From positions 1 to 41,583 of the forward strand of contig JAJDDW010000053.1 of NCBI GenBank assembly GCA_029260115.1: 41,583 nt of DNA, in the 5' to 3' direction. Made by a program: the position numbers and the translations under genes. A model generated the notes under the pieces. The model did no database searches. It saw nothing but the letters and a program-made list of their open reading frames with translations, and was not told the origin of the DNA. Position 1 is the first letter of the stretch. Every line of letters begins with the position of its first letter. Origin of the DNA: Phycisphaerae bacterium. GTDB lineage: Bacteria; Planctomycetota; Phycisphaerae; UBA1845. Positions 25,901 through 34,216 of the stretch are shown in pieces.

Positions 25901-26753
25901 AGCGTCTCCAGTATCAGGGGTGGGCGGCAAATACCTCTTGGAAGTGGAAGTCCCTTGTTCGTTGACTGATCCACCTACTTCAAACGATGATTGCAATGAC
26001 AACAATGTAATTGATGTGTGCGATATATCAAACGGTGAGCCAGACGTAGATGGAAACGGTGTGCCGGACGTGTGCGATTGCGCGCAGCCTCAGCCAGCAT
26101 CGTGGACGTCCATTGGGCAGCATGGGCCTGGTTGCGTTTTCAATCCTGCTTGCGGTGGGGCAGAGTATGGCCTGGATATCCCGGTTGATGGCAGCTTTTC
26201 TGAGCCTCGCTCTACGGGGATTAACAAAATCATCATCGCCTATGACGTGCCCGTTGATGTTGGTAGTGCGGCTGTTTCGGTTAGCGGTTGTGATGTGAAT
26301 GGAAACCCGCAGAACCTGTCGCGTATAACCATGTCGGTCGTAGCCGGGGCGAATCCTAACGAAGCGGTACTTATTGTTAGCCCGTCGCTTCCAGGTAACA
26401 ACGCCGCGATTGGTGAGACTGCGGTCAAGTATGAGATAACTATATCAGGCGTTGATTGCTTTATCGGCGGGTCGTCAATCACTGATGAAACTCGCACCGC
26501 ATGGGCCATCTTTGGCGATGCCAACAGTTCGCCTATTACCGTCAATAATGGCGATTTAGGTTATGTTCGATCTGCTCGAGATGTGATTCTATCTCGGCCA
26601 CCCACCTGTCAGTTAATAGGTTGCAACCCCCCTGCTAGCCTCTACGAAATTCGCTCTGACATTAACAACGACAACACAGTTAGCACCGGTGACATTGGTT
26701 TGGTCCGCATCGCCCGTGACATGGTTCAACAACCCCGCGGGCTATGTCCGTAG
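22926..26753 (+). CDS. Large secreted Cys-rich protein with dockerin-like C-terminus
   Basis: A 1275-residue exported protein. Signal peptide residues 1-28 (hydrophobic GLVLCSAIFVSSAWA). The first half, ~100-500, is beta-rich with few motifs. The middle (nt ~24400-25480) is Cys-rich, with repeated units such as CEGGSTPGKACGSDEDC and CNGGIHDGLTCYTDSDC, and a separate block CCNLVCRHDNYCC followed by WDYSC (nt ~25250-25320). A DCNxNNVIDVCD / DVDGNGVPDVCD pair (nt ~25990-26080) matches the calcium repeats of the metalloprotease. The C-terminus, NNGDLGYVRSAR and DINNDNTVSTGDIGLVRIAR, is a two-repeat dockerin type I-like module. Dockerins bind cohesins; a cohesin-like protein is encoded at 6783. 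No enzymatic domain is recognised. It is probably a cell-surface or matrix protein. Confidence 0.8.
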   Translation: MDYTENVKFRVAWGLVLCSAIFVSSAWADSMDVDKSKLLPSDVKQIDLFEQSLADYLKENPVATTLPIVGQVPRDVRVQLHVVMLGGQPSVMTTKEFSLPEALASQGQTVSGEKVVYSNSLYDLSNLFGLTFERPGVGVRISDDIGTDLVDACTLRRVTLAVNGGVPGGGGTFGALMGLYDGCPETSGVPVPGTFKIISGLDNNKAIIHIIEFVFPDRTCGGNTFNGTPCTVATETTDCAAGVICDDVPDIQVPPDFYLSLQFNRPDAGWLGGNPAEFGFSGDSFSTGLGGCNILLGSFPFYPHGSFYAVVSAQDTCETHFLAYQAVSNVAEAVEIGQGNRWAEDLTLALGDEACEISTLEIGFRGTGTLPYTVDVDIRELRDMHGLPGTIKTFMGTGGDKLEIARFRYDPGIFMPAQPWVTFSPSRDGVGILRPGDAQAGSSLDTFRIIIDDGQGNMVWSAPRCLNSSVIPESCTQTFPNPAIFYLRVKCRGGVPLGACCPPQNIPTVCEGGSTPGKACGSDEDCADGQCMLVDQSCATSHDCPTGSQCLSTCNGGIHDGLTCYTDSDCVSASAPSNTGTCVGAKICDKATCFDGVPVLGCPNGRWQALNDLATNRCADNPFDPPCGSHACCLPDDTVRDLRYEQCLRIEDPNAPPTVCGQCVISGATCFTSAECVTVGDTCLPHDEECLAGQSCQDNGICAPRTAIWHPGSFEGQDDFLCPIFVCNFGTHDCLEEELEVSCLSSCLSPVEPNCPNGTECINCVCTEGGGCNNPACCNLVCRHDNYCCDAIWDYSCVELAEELCPFIPLDNDECFCKTCNGVPFRCDVDSDCGLNADGSPRLCGLNTDQCEPNELIFTVTGSTNTCVQNSSSCRAFGEVDTSRASISTHDPVFCCNKLGPVNAVGSVWYQFTMPDVSGATSARFQTCNTTDSRGTDSIIQVYKATDNTNLETACGSLVTIGCNDDAGGTCGQLSDMCVDGLVPGETYYITLASPVSGVGGKYLLEVEVPCSLTDPPTSNDDCNDNNVIDVCDISNGEPDVDGNGVPDVCDCAQPQPASWTSIGQHGPGCVFNPACGGAEYGLDIPVDGSFSEPRSTGINKIIIAYDVPVDVGSAAVSVSGCDVNGNPQNLSRITMSVVAGANPNEAVLIVSPSLPGNNAAIGETAVKYEITISGVDCFIGGSSITDETRTAWAIFGDANSSPITVNNGDLGYVRSARDVILSRPPTCQLIGCNPPASLYEIRSDINNDNTVSTGDIGLVRIARDMVQQPRGLCP

Positions 26754-26793
26754 TCGTACCTCGCCATTGTTGGCATGAACGACTCGAAATTTC

Positions 26794-26997
26794 TCAAAAA
26801 CCGCAGTCGAAGAAAAAGCAGTCGTCTTCGTAGTAGTAGTCATCAAAGAAAATATCTTCGACGAAATAGTCGTTGTGGTAGTTCTCTCGGAATACTGAGA
26901 GTGAGCCAGTATAAGGATTGCACGTCCCCGATAACGCTAAGGGCATAGCGCCGATGGTTAAGGCCGCGGCGAGCAATTTGGTTCTTGGTTTATTCAT
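26794..26997 (-). CDS. Small secreted acidic/aromatic peptide, 67 residues
   Basis: A short real-looking gene: AAGGAGGATATTC gives an excellent SD 10 nt from ATG 26997. Residues 1-24 are a signal peptide (basic start, LLAAALTIGAMPLALSG). The mature ~43 residues begin TCNPYTGSLSVF and then become almost pure Asp/Glu/Tyr/Phe, with DIFFDDYYYEDDCFFFDCGF at the end, and contain three Cys. I do not recognise the family, though small exported proteins rich in Asp, Tyr and Phe have the look of planctomycete surface peptides. It is convergent with the large Cys-rich protein (40 nt gap) and downstream of polA on the same strand, 200 nt away. Metal binding or matrix cross-linking via Tyr and Cys is possible but unproven. 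Confidence 0.7.
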   Translation of the reverse strand: MNKPRTKLLAAALTIGAMPLALSGTCNPYTGSLSVFRENYHNDYFVEDIFFDDYYYEDDCFFFDCGF

Positions 26998-27197
26998 CCG
27001 AATATCCTCCTTCTAGTACGGCTCATAATTATGTGGCACGAAAAAGCACAAGACCACCCATTGGTCTCGTTCTGTTATAGTTGACACGGTGAAACTAAAT
27101 TGGTTAGGGTTGGCATGATAAAAAAGACCCTGGAAAGCTGTAACCTTATGTTAATAAAGAGATTATGGCGTATCGCGCCTCGGCGATGAGGGAGAGA

Positions 27198-29924
27198 TTA
27201 CTTGCCTTCCGCCCAATTATTGCCCCAGGCGATGTCTACGACTAGCGGCACGGTGAGCGGTAGGGCGTTTTCCAGTCTTTCGCGGATGAGGGTTGCGGCG
27301 CTATCCACCGAGACTTTAGGGATTTCGAATACCAGTTCGTCGTGTACCTGTATGAGCATTTTCGCATCCAGTTGGCCAGCTTTGATGTCATGGTGGATGT
27401 TGATCATCGCCCGCTTCATGACATCTGCAGCCGAGCCTTGTACGACGGTATTGACCGCAATGCGTTCGCCGAATGCGTGTTGGTTTTTATTGCGCGATTG
27501 CAATTCGGGGATGGGCCTACGTCGGCCTAGGATGGTCTCAGCGTAGCCTGTCTTTTTCGTTCGCGCGATGCAATCATCGATGAACATGCGAATGCCAGGG
27601 TATCGCATAAAATACATGTCGATAAACGCCTTGGCTTCGCCTTTTGGAATGCCCAATGATTTTGCCAGTCCGAAGGCCGATTGGCCATAGATGATGCCGA
27701 AGTTGACAGCCTTAGCCGCGCTGCGCTGCTCAGATGTCACATCTTCCAGTGCCACGCCGTTGACCTGCGCCGCGACCGCCCGATGAATGTCTTGGCCTTC
27801 CCCGAAGGCCTTCACTAGCGCCTGGTCTTGGCAAAAGTGAGCCAGGAGTCGTAATTCTACCTGGGAATAATCAGCCGCGAGTAGCACGTGGTCCGCGTCG
27901 CAGGCGATGAAAGCGTAACGGATTTGTCGCCCGGTTTCAGTGCGAATGGGAATGTTTTGTAGGTTGGGGTCGCTGGAAGATAGTCGGCCTGTGATCGCGC
28001 CGGTCTGGTTAAAGCTAGCATGAACCCGTTGCGTGCGCTGGCAAACCATTTTGGGCAATGCGTCGACGTAGGTGTTTTTGAGCTTGGCTAATTCGCGATA
28101 TTCCAAGATGAGCTTGGGCAATGGGTTGTCGGTTTCGCTGGCCAAGGTTTGCAACGTGTCGGCGTCGGTGCTTCGTCCGGTGCGTGTTTTTTTGACCACG
28201 CGCAGGCCTAGCTCGTCGAACATGACGACGCCTAGCTGCTTGGGGGAGTCGACATTGAACTCATGCCCGACCAGTTCGAATATTTTCTTCGTCAGCGAGA
28301 TTAGAGTCGTGCCCATGGATTCGCTTAACGATGCCAGTAGTTTGACATCTAAAGAAATTCCATGATGTTCCATCTCGGCTAAGACATTCACCAGCGGCAT
28401 TTCCGTTTCGTGAAATAGCGTCGCGACGTTGCTCTCAGCCATCTGTGGTGCGAGAAGCTGACCTAGTCGCCAGGTGAAATCCGCATCCTCGCTGGCGTAT
28501 TCCGTACAAGTCGCTACGTCCACCTCAGCCATGGTGATTTGGTTTTTCCCCTTGCCGATGAGGTCTTTGATCGGAATCATATCGTGCTGTAATAGGTGTC
28601 CAACTAAATAATCCAGGCCATGCGAAGGTGACATGGGGTCAAGCAGGGAGCTAGCTATCATTGTATCAAACGCTAAACCGGCCACTTCGATACCGATTTG
28701 CCGAAGCACGACGCAATCGTATTTGAGATTTTGACCAATTTTCTGGATCGCCGGGTTTTCAAACACGCCTTTGAGATGCTCGACGACTACGTCAACTGAC
28801 AAAATGTCGGCATTTGCGCCCATGACGGGAAGGTAATAGGCCGAGCCTTCTACGAAGGATATCGAAATGCCGACAAGGGCATTGGCTACAGGATTTAGGC
28901 CGGTCGTTTCCGTATCGAATGCGAATGATGGTTGTTTAGCTAGCGCCTTCGATAACGCAATCAAAGCATCAACGGTGTTGACCAGGGTGTAGGTGCCAAG
29001 TTGGCTACGGTCAGATGTTTCGTTGTCGGGGTTTATCGTATGAGGCAGTCCTGTCGAAATGATGGTCGCGACTTTATCTAGCTGGTCCGTGAGGCGATTA
29101 AAACCTAATTCCGTAAAAGTAGGCGCAGCCGCTAAGAGATCGATGGTGTCAACGCGGCAGTCATCGAGTTTGAAATCCAGTGGCACATCGCGACGTAGGG
29201 TGACAAGTTTCCGCGTGATTTCCATCTGATCGGCAAACGCTTTCATGCGCTCTGCCGCTTTTGGGGTTAGTTCGTTGGCGTGCTCTAGCACCGCGCGGGC
29301 TGAGCCATACTTTGCAATCAACTTGGCCGCGGTTTTAACACCCACGCCATGAACGCCGGGAATGTTATCCGTGGCGTCGCCCGTTAGCGTTTGAATGTCT
29401 ATAGACTGATCCGGGCGATAGCCCTTATTCTCCAATAGCGATGCCGCGTCCGTGACAACGTCTTTACCCGGGTCGTAAAGATGGGTTTGTGGCGAGAGAA
29501 GTTGTTCCAGGTCTTTGTCCTTACTGACCAAGTAAACGTCGATCGGTTCATCGCGCAGTTGCTCAACGATGGTAGCCATGAGATCGTCCGCCTCGAAGCC
29601 AATCATGCGATGGAGCGGGATGTTCATGCTCGAAATAATGGATACGATACGATCCGCCTGGATGCCAAAATCATCCGGCGGTGGTTCACGGTTGGCCTTG
29701 TAACTGGGATCAATCTCGCAGCGAAATACAGAGCCATCACTCACGTCCATGGTCATAGCGAGGAAATCTGGGCGGCGCTCACGAAGCAGCTTGAGTAGCA
29801 TGTTGCAAAACACATGCGTAGCTCTGGTAGGCTCACCGGACGGCGAAGTCAGCTCGCCGAAGGGGGCATAATAGGCGCGATAAATCTGGGCGTGTCCGTC
29901 GAGAATGTACAAACTCTTATTCAT
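27198..29924 (-). CDS. polA: DNA polymerase I
   Basis: A 908-residue family A DNA polymerase with all three parts. The 5' nuclease domain (~1-290) has ILDGHAQIYRAYYA, FEADDLMATI, SKDKDLEQL and GDATDNIPGV with the helix-hairpin-helix VGVKTAAKL. The 3'-5' exonuclease keeps FAFDTETTG, IGQNLKYD and YASEDADF, so proofreading should be active. The polymerase has motif A (LLAADYSQVELRLLAHF), motif B (RSAAKAVNFGIIYGQSAFG) and motif C (VHDELVF). It fills gaps and removes RNA primers in replication and repair. ATG 29924 starts directly at the conserved opening. It stands alone, divergent from the S41 protein gene. Confidence 0.97.
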   Translation of the reverse strand: MNKSLYILDGHAQIYRAYYAPFGELTSPSGEPTRATHVFCNMLLKLLRERRPDFLAMTMDVSDGSVFRCEIDPSYKANREPPPDDFGIQADRIVSIISSMNIPLHRMIGFEADDLMATIVEQLRDEPIDVYLVSKDKDLEQLLSPQTHLYDPGKDVVTDAASLLENKGYRPDQSIDIQTLTGDATDNIPGVHGVGVKTAAKLIAKYGSARAVLEHANELTPKAAERMKAFADQMEITRKLVTLRRDVPLDFKLDDCRVDTIDLLAAAPTFTELGFNRLTDQLDKVATIISTGLPHTINPDNETSDRSQLGTYTLVNTVDALIALSKALAKQPSFAFDTETTGLNPVANALVGISISFVEGSAYYLPVMGANADILSVDVVVEHLKGVFENPAIQKIGQNLKYDCVVLRQIGIEVAGLAFDTMIASSLLDPMSPSHGLDYLVGHLLQHDMIPIKDLIGKGKNQITMAEVDVATCTEYASEDADFTWRLGQLLAPQMAESNVATLFHETEMPLVNVLAEMEHHGISLDVKLLASLSESMGTTLISLTKKIFELVGHEFNVDSPKQLGVVMFDELGLRVVKKTRTGRSTDADTLQTLASETDNPLPKLILEYRELAKLKNTYVDALPKMVCQRTQRVHASFNQTGAITGRLSSSDPNLQNIPIRTETGRQIRYAFIACDADHVLLAADYSQVELRLLAHFCQDQALVKAFGEGQDIHRAVAAQVNGVALEDVTSEQRSAAKAVNFGIIYGQSAFGLAKSLGIPKGEAKAFIDMYFMRYPGIRMFIDDCIARTKKTGYAETILGRRRPIPELQSRNKNQHAFGERIAVNTVVQGSAADVMKRAMINIHHDIKAGQLDAKMLIQVHDELVFEIPKVSVDSAATLIRERLENALPLTVPLVVDIAWGNNWAEGK

Positions 29925-30158
29925 TTATGGCTATGTCTCAAGTTGCCGCAAGACTTTGGTTCGATCTCGCGCAGATCAATTATTATTCGGCACGCAGGGC
30001 CTTTATCATCCTCGCGTACTGAGAGAAGATTCGCAAGTTTCGACATTCGTTTACAGGAACATATGGCTCGTCAGGGTTCACAGTCGCGTTAAAACGGGTA
30101 ACATGACACGGTGTCTATTCCCAATATGGTGCGATTTAAATATGTGAGGGTTCCCGGT

Positions 30159-31523
30159 ATGGTTACGAATTTTGGTTGTGCGTCCCGCAGAAAAATTAGA
30201 AACGCCCTTTCCCTGGCTTGTCTGATGATCGTGTCTGCCTATCTGACAGGCTGCTCCGGAGGGTTTGGCCAGGCAGCGCTAACTCAGACCCAGATTAAAA
30301 GCAATGTCGAATCTTATGATTTTATAGCTAAGACAATTTCCGAAAAGCACTGGGATCAATCTACGGTCGGTGACGCGTGGAAAGATGCTTGCCATAATCT
30401 AAGGCCAAATGTAGAGAATGCGCGAACAGCGAAGCAGGCGCGAGCTGCGATGCTTGAATTGATTGCGACATTAGGGCAGACTCACTTTTCAATTGTACCA
30501 GCCCGTGCCTATGAAGATTCATCTTCTGGTTTAGACGAGGGTGGTGGCAATGGTGATTTGCAAATCGATATTCGTTTGCTCGGCGACAAGGCTGTTGTCG
30601 TGTCTGTCCTCCCTAAGTCGCCCGCGGCTATCGCTGGCGTGCGTCCTGGTTGGATAATCGAAAGCATCGATGGTAAAAAGATCAACATTAAATCAATGCC
30701 TGATAAAGAAAAATCCGACGCACCCAATCATGAAACTTTACTAATGACGCGACGCGTGCGATTTACCATGAACAAGCTGTCGGGCGAAGTCGGGGATACG
30801 GTCGACGTGGTTTTTCGAGACGGCGAAAATCGCAAAGTTACTAAGACGCTAGCGCTTTCTGAATCGCGTGGGCATCGTATCAAGTTTGGTAATATGCCAG
30901 CGATGCACACTTGGATAGAGTCAAGACTCATCGATGGTGAGGTCCGCTATGTTCGCTTTAACCTCTTCTTTGATCCTATGATCGTCATGCCTGCGTTTGG
31001 CGAAGCCGTGGCTTCTTCCTGGGACGCCAAGGGTATGATCATCGATTTACGCGGCAATGGTGGCGGAATCGGAGCCATGTCCATGGGGATGGCCGGTTGG
31101 TTCGTTGAAGAAGAAAACATAAAGCTTGGGACCATGATAACGAGAGACAGTAACATCAAATTTGTTATCAATCCCAGACCGCGTACATTCAAAGGCCCAT
31201 TAGCCATTTTGGTTGATGGGCTGTCCGCTTCCACATCAGAAATATTGGCTGGCGGTTTGCAGGATATAGGGCGAGCGCGTATTTTTGGTACGCGCACGAT
31301 GGGGGCAGCATTACCATCAGTTTTTGAAAAGTTGCCCAATGGCGACGGTTTTCAATATGCGATTGCCAATTATGTTTCTGAAGGCGGTCGAGAACTTGAA
31401 GGTGATGGGGTAACACCTGATGTAGAAGTGGCCTTAACGAGAGAGACACTATTGGACGGGCATGATATTGTGATTGACGCGGCTGTGGCATGGATTCGTG
31501 CCGAAGCGTTGTCTACTAAGTAA
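30159..31523 (+). CDS. S41-fold lipoprotein with PDZ domain, lysine of the dyad missing
   Basis: A 454-residue exported lipoprotein. Its lipobox is LTGC and the start ATG 30159 has GAGGG with 8 nt spacing; an in-frame ATG at 30111 adds 16 residues before the signal peptide and is less likely. A PDZ domain (~residues 115-220, VVSVLPKSPAAIAGVRPGW) is followed by an S41 (tail-specific protease) domain: MIIDLRGNGGG and LVDGLSASTSEILAGGLQD. S358 is the expected nucleophile. The Lys of the Ser/Lys dyad, 25 residues later, is Ala (RTMGAAL, A383). The segment LGQTHFSIVP supplies a His in the place used by tricorn-type relatives, so a Ser/His mechanism is possible. Cleavage of envelope proteins is the known family role. 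Confidence 0.82.
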   Translation: MVTNFGCASRRKIRNALSLACLMIVSAYLTGCSGGFGQAALTQTQIKSNVESYDFIAKTISEKHWDQSTVGDAWKDACHNLRPNVENARTAKQARAAMLELIATLGQTHFSIVPARAYEDSSSGLDEGGGNGDLQIDIRLLGDKAVVVSVLPKSPAAIAGVRPGWIIESIDGKKINIKSMPDKEKSDAPNHETLLMTRRVRFTMNKLSGEVGDTVDVVFRDGENRKVTKTLALSESRGHRIKFGNMPAMHTWIESRLIDGEVRYVRFNLFFDPMIVMPAFGEAVASSWDAKGMIIDLRGNGGGIGAMSMGMAGWFVEEENIKLGTMITRDSNIKFVINPRPRTFKGPLAILVDGLSASTSEILAGGLQDIGRARIFGTRTMGAALPSVFEKLPNGDGFQYAIANYVSEGGRELEGDGVTPDVEVALTRETLLDGHDIVIDAAVAWIRAEALSTK

Positions 31524-31571
31524 TATAATTGTGAGATGAAAGTTACTGCAGATAATCTAAAGGGAATAAGC

Positions 31572-32396
31572 ATGATGACATGGTCAATGAAACGAATGGC
31601 GGTTGTATTGGTTGCGATGGCTGGGATGGGTGTATCGCAGAGCTTCGCTGGTGATGATAAAGGTGCGAAGTCGCTACCTAGTGGCGCGGAAGTAATGGAT
31701 AGATTCATCGAAGTTACGGGCGGCAAGAGCGCCTATGAGGCCGTTCACAATCATGCGGTCAAAGGTTCGATGGAATTGGTTGAGATGTCGATTAAAGGCC
31801 CTATGGCTACATACGCCAGCGCGCCGAATTTAATCTATGTCAAAATGGAAATTGGCGGCATGGGTGAAATTGTTCGCGGGACCGACGGTAAAGTGGCTTG
31901 GGAAAAAAATCCCATGGCTGGCTCACGTGTCATGCAAGGCGAGGAAGCGGAGTTCGTGTTGCGGGAATCGTTGTTTAATTCCGAATTGTATTGGCGCAAG
32001 GTATATTCTTCAGTAGAAAATGTGGGCGAAGAAAAAGATGGCGATAACTCATATTATAAAATTAAAGCGACACCTATAGGCGGACCAGCCAAGACGTTAT
32101 ATTTCAATGTCGTAACGGGTCTTTTGGAAAAGATGAAATTTGTCATCACTACGCAAGGGGGTGACATGCCTATAGAAGTCCTAGTCGAAGATTACCGTAA
32201 GGTTGGTGATATTCTAATCTCGCATAAGACCACACAAAAAGTGGGCGGGCAAACCATGCGCATGACGATGGATTCAATCGAAACCAATGTGAAGCTTGCG
32301 CCGGACCAATTTGCACTTCCCGAAGATATTAAGGCGCTACTGGCTAAAAAAGAAGAAGCGCCCAAAAATAAGGATGAAGAACAAACCGGCGAATAA
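31572..32396 (+). CDS. Exported LolA/LolB-fold-like protein
   Basis: A 274-residue exported protein. Signal peptide MKRMAVVLVAMAGMGVSQSFA ends near residue 27. The body is beta-rich: IVRGTDGKVAWEKNP, AEFVLRESLFNSEL and TLYFNVVTGLLEKMKFV alternate in the way of the LolA/outer-membrane lipoprotein-sorting fold, with DILISHKTTQKVGGQ close to the end. The C-terminal tail is charged (AKKEEAPKNKDEEQ). GGGA just upstream favours ATG 31572 over a TTG-less start at 31536. It follows the S41 protein gene by 48 nt in the same direction, so the two probably form an operon. It is a lipid or hydrophobic ligand binder if the fold is right; no specific function can be named. Confidence 0.6.
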   Translation: MMTWSMKRMAVVLVAMAGMGVSQSFAGDDKGAKSLPSGAEVMDRFIEVTGGKSAYEAVHNHAVKGSMELVEMSIKGPMATYASAPNLIYVKMEIGGMGEIVRGTDGKVAWEKNPMAGSRVMQGEEAEFVLRESLFNSELYWRKVYSSVENVGEEKDGDNSYYKIKATPIGGPAKTLYFNVVTGLLEKMKFVITTQGGDMPIEVLVEDYRKVGDILISHKTTQKVGGQTMRMTMDSIETNVKLAPDQFALPEDIKALLAKKEEAPKNKDEEQTGE

Positions 32397-32433
32397 TATC
32401 TAAGTTCGCGTGGGCAATAGCGATTATTCGCCG
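32387..32433 (+). terminator. Inverted repeat overlapping the stop codon
   Basis: CGGCGAATAAT (32387-32397) is perfectly complementary to ATTATTCGCCG (32423-32433) with a 25-nt loop; the left arm includes the TAA stop of the LolA-like gene. There is no T run, so a Rho-independent terminator is doubtful; it may protect the mRNA 3' end. Confidence 0.4.
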
Positions 32434-32455
32434 CTGTGTGCATGATTATTCTCTG

Positions 32456-32485
32456 TTGAATGCATATAGGATGGATTCGTATAAC
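32456..32485 (+). promoter_or_regulatory. Promoter candidate of the second PQQ-propeller gene
   Basis: -35 TTGAAT (32456-32461, 4/6), 18-nt spacer, -10 TATAAC (32480-32485, 5/6), about 35 nt before ATG 32521. Confidence 0.45.
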
Positions 32486-32520
32486 ATTTTGGCTTCGTTA
32501 TCGCGAGAGGGAATAGGTTT

Positions 32521-34020
32521 ATGAATCGAAGGTGTCGGTTTGTTGGGGCGTGTGCGCGCTGTTACGGCATTTTAATCATAGCCATGATGGCATGCTGTGC
32601 GGTGCCAGCTTGTCACGCGGAAGGCGGCGATAACGGCCGTTTAAAAAGTGCGGGGAAAAAGCAATCCTCGTCAGTCTCCGCCACGGTTTACCCCGAACTA
32701 AAATTTCATAAAAAGCCTAATCCACTTAGCGAAAAATCTCGCGTTGAAGATTGGCCGACTCGGTTAGGCCCTTACTATAACAACATCTCCCACGAACGAC
32801 CGCTCTTAAAAGCTTGGCCCAGCGGCGGCCCGGCTGTTGTTTGGGAAATGGAAACTGGTACAGGCTTTGCCGCGCCAGTTATAAGCGGTGATCGTCTCGT
32901 CTTTTTCCATCGTATCGGTGATAGCGAAACGGTGGATTGCCTCCTGGCCGAGTCTGGCAGAAGGATTTGGCGCTATCAATACCCCTCCAAATACGAAGAC
33001 CGGTACGGTTTTAACAACGGTCCACGAAGTGGGCCTGTGATTGATGGCGATCGTGTTTACACGCACGGCGTGGAAGGGATGTTGACTTGTCTTTCGCTAC
33101 TGACCGGAGAAGTGCAGTGGTCTTTGCAGACATCGAAAAAGTTTTCCGTCCCACAGGATTATTTTGGCGTAGGTTCAACACCAGTAATTTATGGCCAATT
33201 GCTGGTTGTTAATGTTGGCGCACCCGGCGGGCCAACGGTAGTAGCTTTTGATAAAATGACGGGCGACGTGGTTTGGAAAGCCGGCACCCAATGGACCGCA
33301 GGATATGCCACGCCTATCGCGGGCGTTATTAAGGGCAAACCACAGCTTTTCGTGTATACTGGCGGCGACACGGACCCACCGACAGGCGGGTTGTTAGCCC
33401 TTGACCCGACCAATGGGAACATCGATTTCAAATTCCCGTTTCGTAGTAAGAATTACATTTCGTGCAACGCTTCGAGTCCTACGATTTTTGGCGGCAAGGT
33501 ATTCATTTCGTCGGCATACAAAACGGGGGGCGTGCTACTCGATCCATCGCAAAGCGGAAAAGATTCGGTTGTCTGGCGCACGGATGGCATGCGTTGCCAT
33601 TTTATGACCCCGGTCCTCAAGGATGGCTATCTCTACGGGGTGGATGGCATGAGTAAATCTAATACAGCCATGGCGTGCCTCGATTTTGCCACTGGTGAGA
33701 GCAAATGGCGTAAACCGTTAAGCTGGGTAGATATGGTCGAAACGGGAGGGAAAACCCGTGAACTGGACCTACCATTTGGCGACGGCTCGCTGATCTACGC
33801 GGACGGCCATTTCATCGCCCAAGGTGAGTATGGCCATCTATTGCTACTGGAAATGACTCCTACTGGCTGTAGAGAGATTTCTCGCTGTTCGCCGTTTCTC
33901 GCCAAAGAGACATTCACCTCTCCTGTATTGAGCCATGGATTGTTGTATATCTGTCAAAATACGCGTGGAATGGTTGATAAATCGCCTTCCAGAATTCTTT
34001 GTTTGGATCTTAGGGGTTAG
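32521..34020 (+). CDS. Exported PQQ-like beta-propeller protein
   Basis: A 499-residue exported protein with a signal peptide ending near CHA|E (residue ~34). The mature chain opens with a long linker to RLGPYYNNISHERPLLKAWP, then blades with LDxxTGxxxW-type ends: LLAESGRRIWRY, LLTGEVQWSL, FDKMTGDVVWKA, LDPTNGNIDFKF, LDFATGESKWRK. Seven to eight blades fit. The opening YYN.ISxE..LLxxWPxGGPxVVWE is typical of planctomycete PQQ-propeller proteins of unknown substrate. GAGGG at 32507-32511 is the SD. No haem motif is present, so a redox role is not shown. It stands at the middle of a plus-strand envelope set (S41 protein, LolA-like, propeller, outer-membrane barrel). Confidence 0.83.
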   Translation: MNRRCRFVGACARCYGILIIAMMACCAVPACHAEGGDNGRLKSAGKKQSSSVSATVYPELKFHKKPNPLSEKSRVEDWPTRLGPYYNNISHERPLLKAWPSGGPAVVWEMETGTGFAAPVISGDRLVFFHRIGDSETVDCLLAESGRRIWRYQYPSKYEDRYGFNNGPRSGPVIDGDRVYTHGVEGMLTCLSLLTGEVQWSLQTSKKFSVPQDYFGVGSTPVIYGQLLVVNVGAPGGPTVVAFDKMTGDVVWKAGTQWTAGYATPIAGVIKGKPQLFVYTGGDTDPPTGGLLALDPTNGNIDFKFPFRSKNYISCNASSPTIFGGKVFISSAYKTGGVLLDPSQSGKDSVVWRTDGMRCHFMTPVLKDGYLYGVDGMSKSNTAMACLDFATGESKWRKPLSWVDMVETGGKTRELDLPFGDGSLIYADGHFIAQGEYGHLLLLEMTPTGCREISRCSPFLAKETFTSPVLSHGLLYICQNTRGMVDKSPSRILCLDLRG

Positions 34021-34068
34021 AAGCATCCCTAATAATGCTAAAACGGGGTTATTCTTTTATTTGCGCTG

Positions 34069-34096
34069 TTGAAATTTTAGTGTGGGGGACGATAAT
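34069..34096 (+). promoter_or_regulatory. Promoter candidate of the outer-membrane barrel gene
   Basis: -35 TTGAAA (34069-34074, 5/6), 16-nt spacer, -10 GATAAT (34091-34096, 5/6). The predicted start, ~34103, is ~115 nt before ATG 34217, which argues against any translation start at 34082. Confidence 0.55.
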
Positions 34097-34216
34097 ACGG
34101 CCAATGAGGGCGCGATATGCAGCTTTCTTGGCGCGGAGGATCCATACGCTTTGGCGCGGTCATGGGTTCGCTGGGGATGGTTGTTTGTTTTTTCAAATGA
34201 AAGGTTGTGCAAAAAT

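Noticed and set aside
27140..27197. GGCG-rich hairpin beyond polA as a terminator.
   Set aside because: Only a 4-bp stem and no proper T run on the minus strand.
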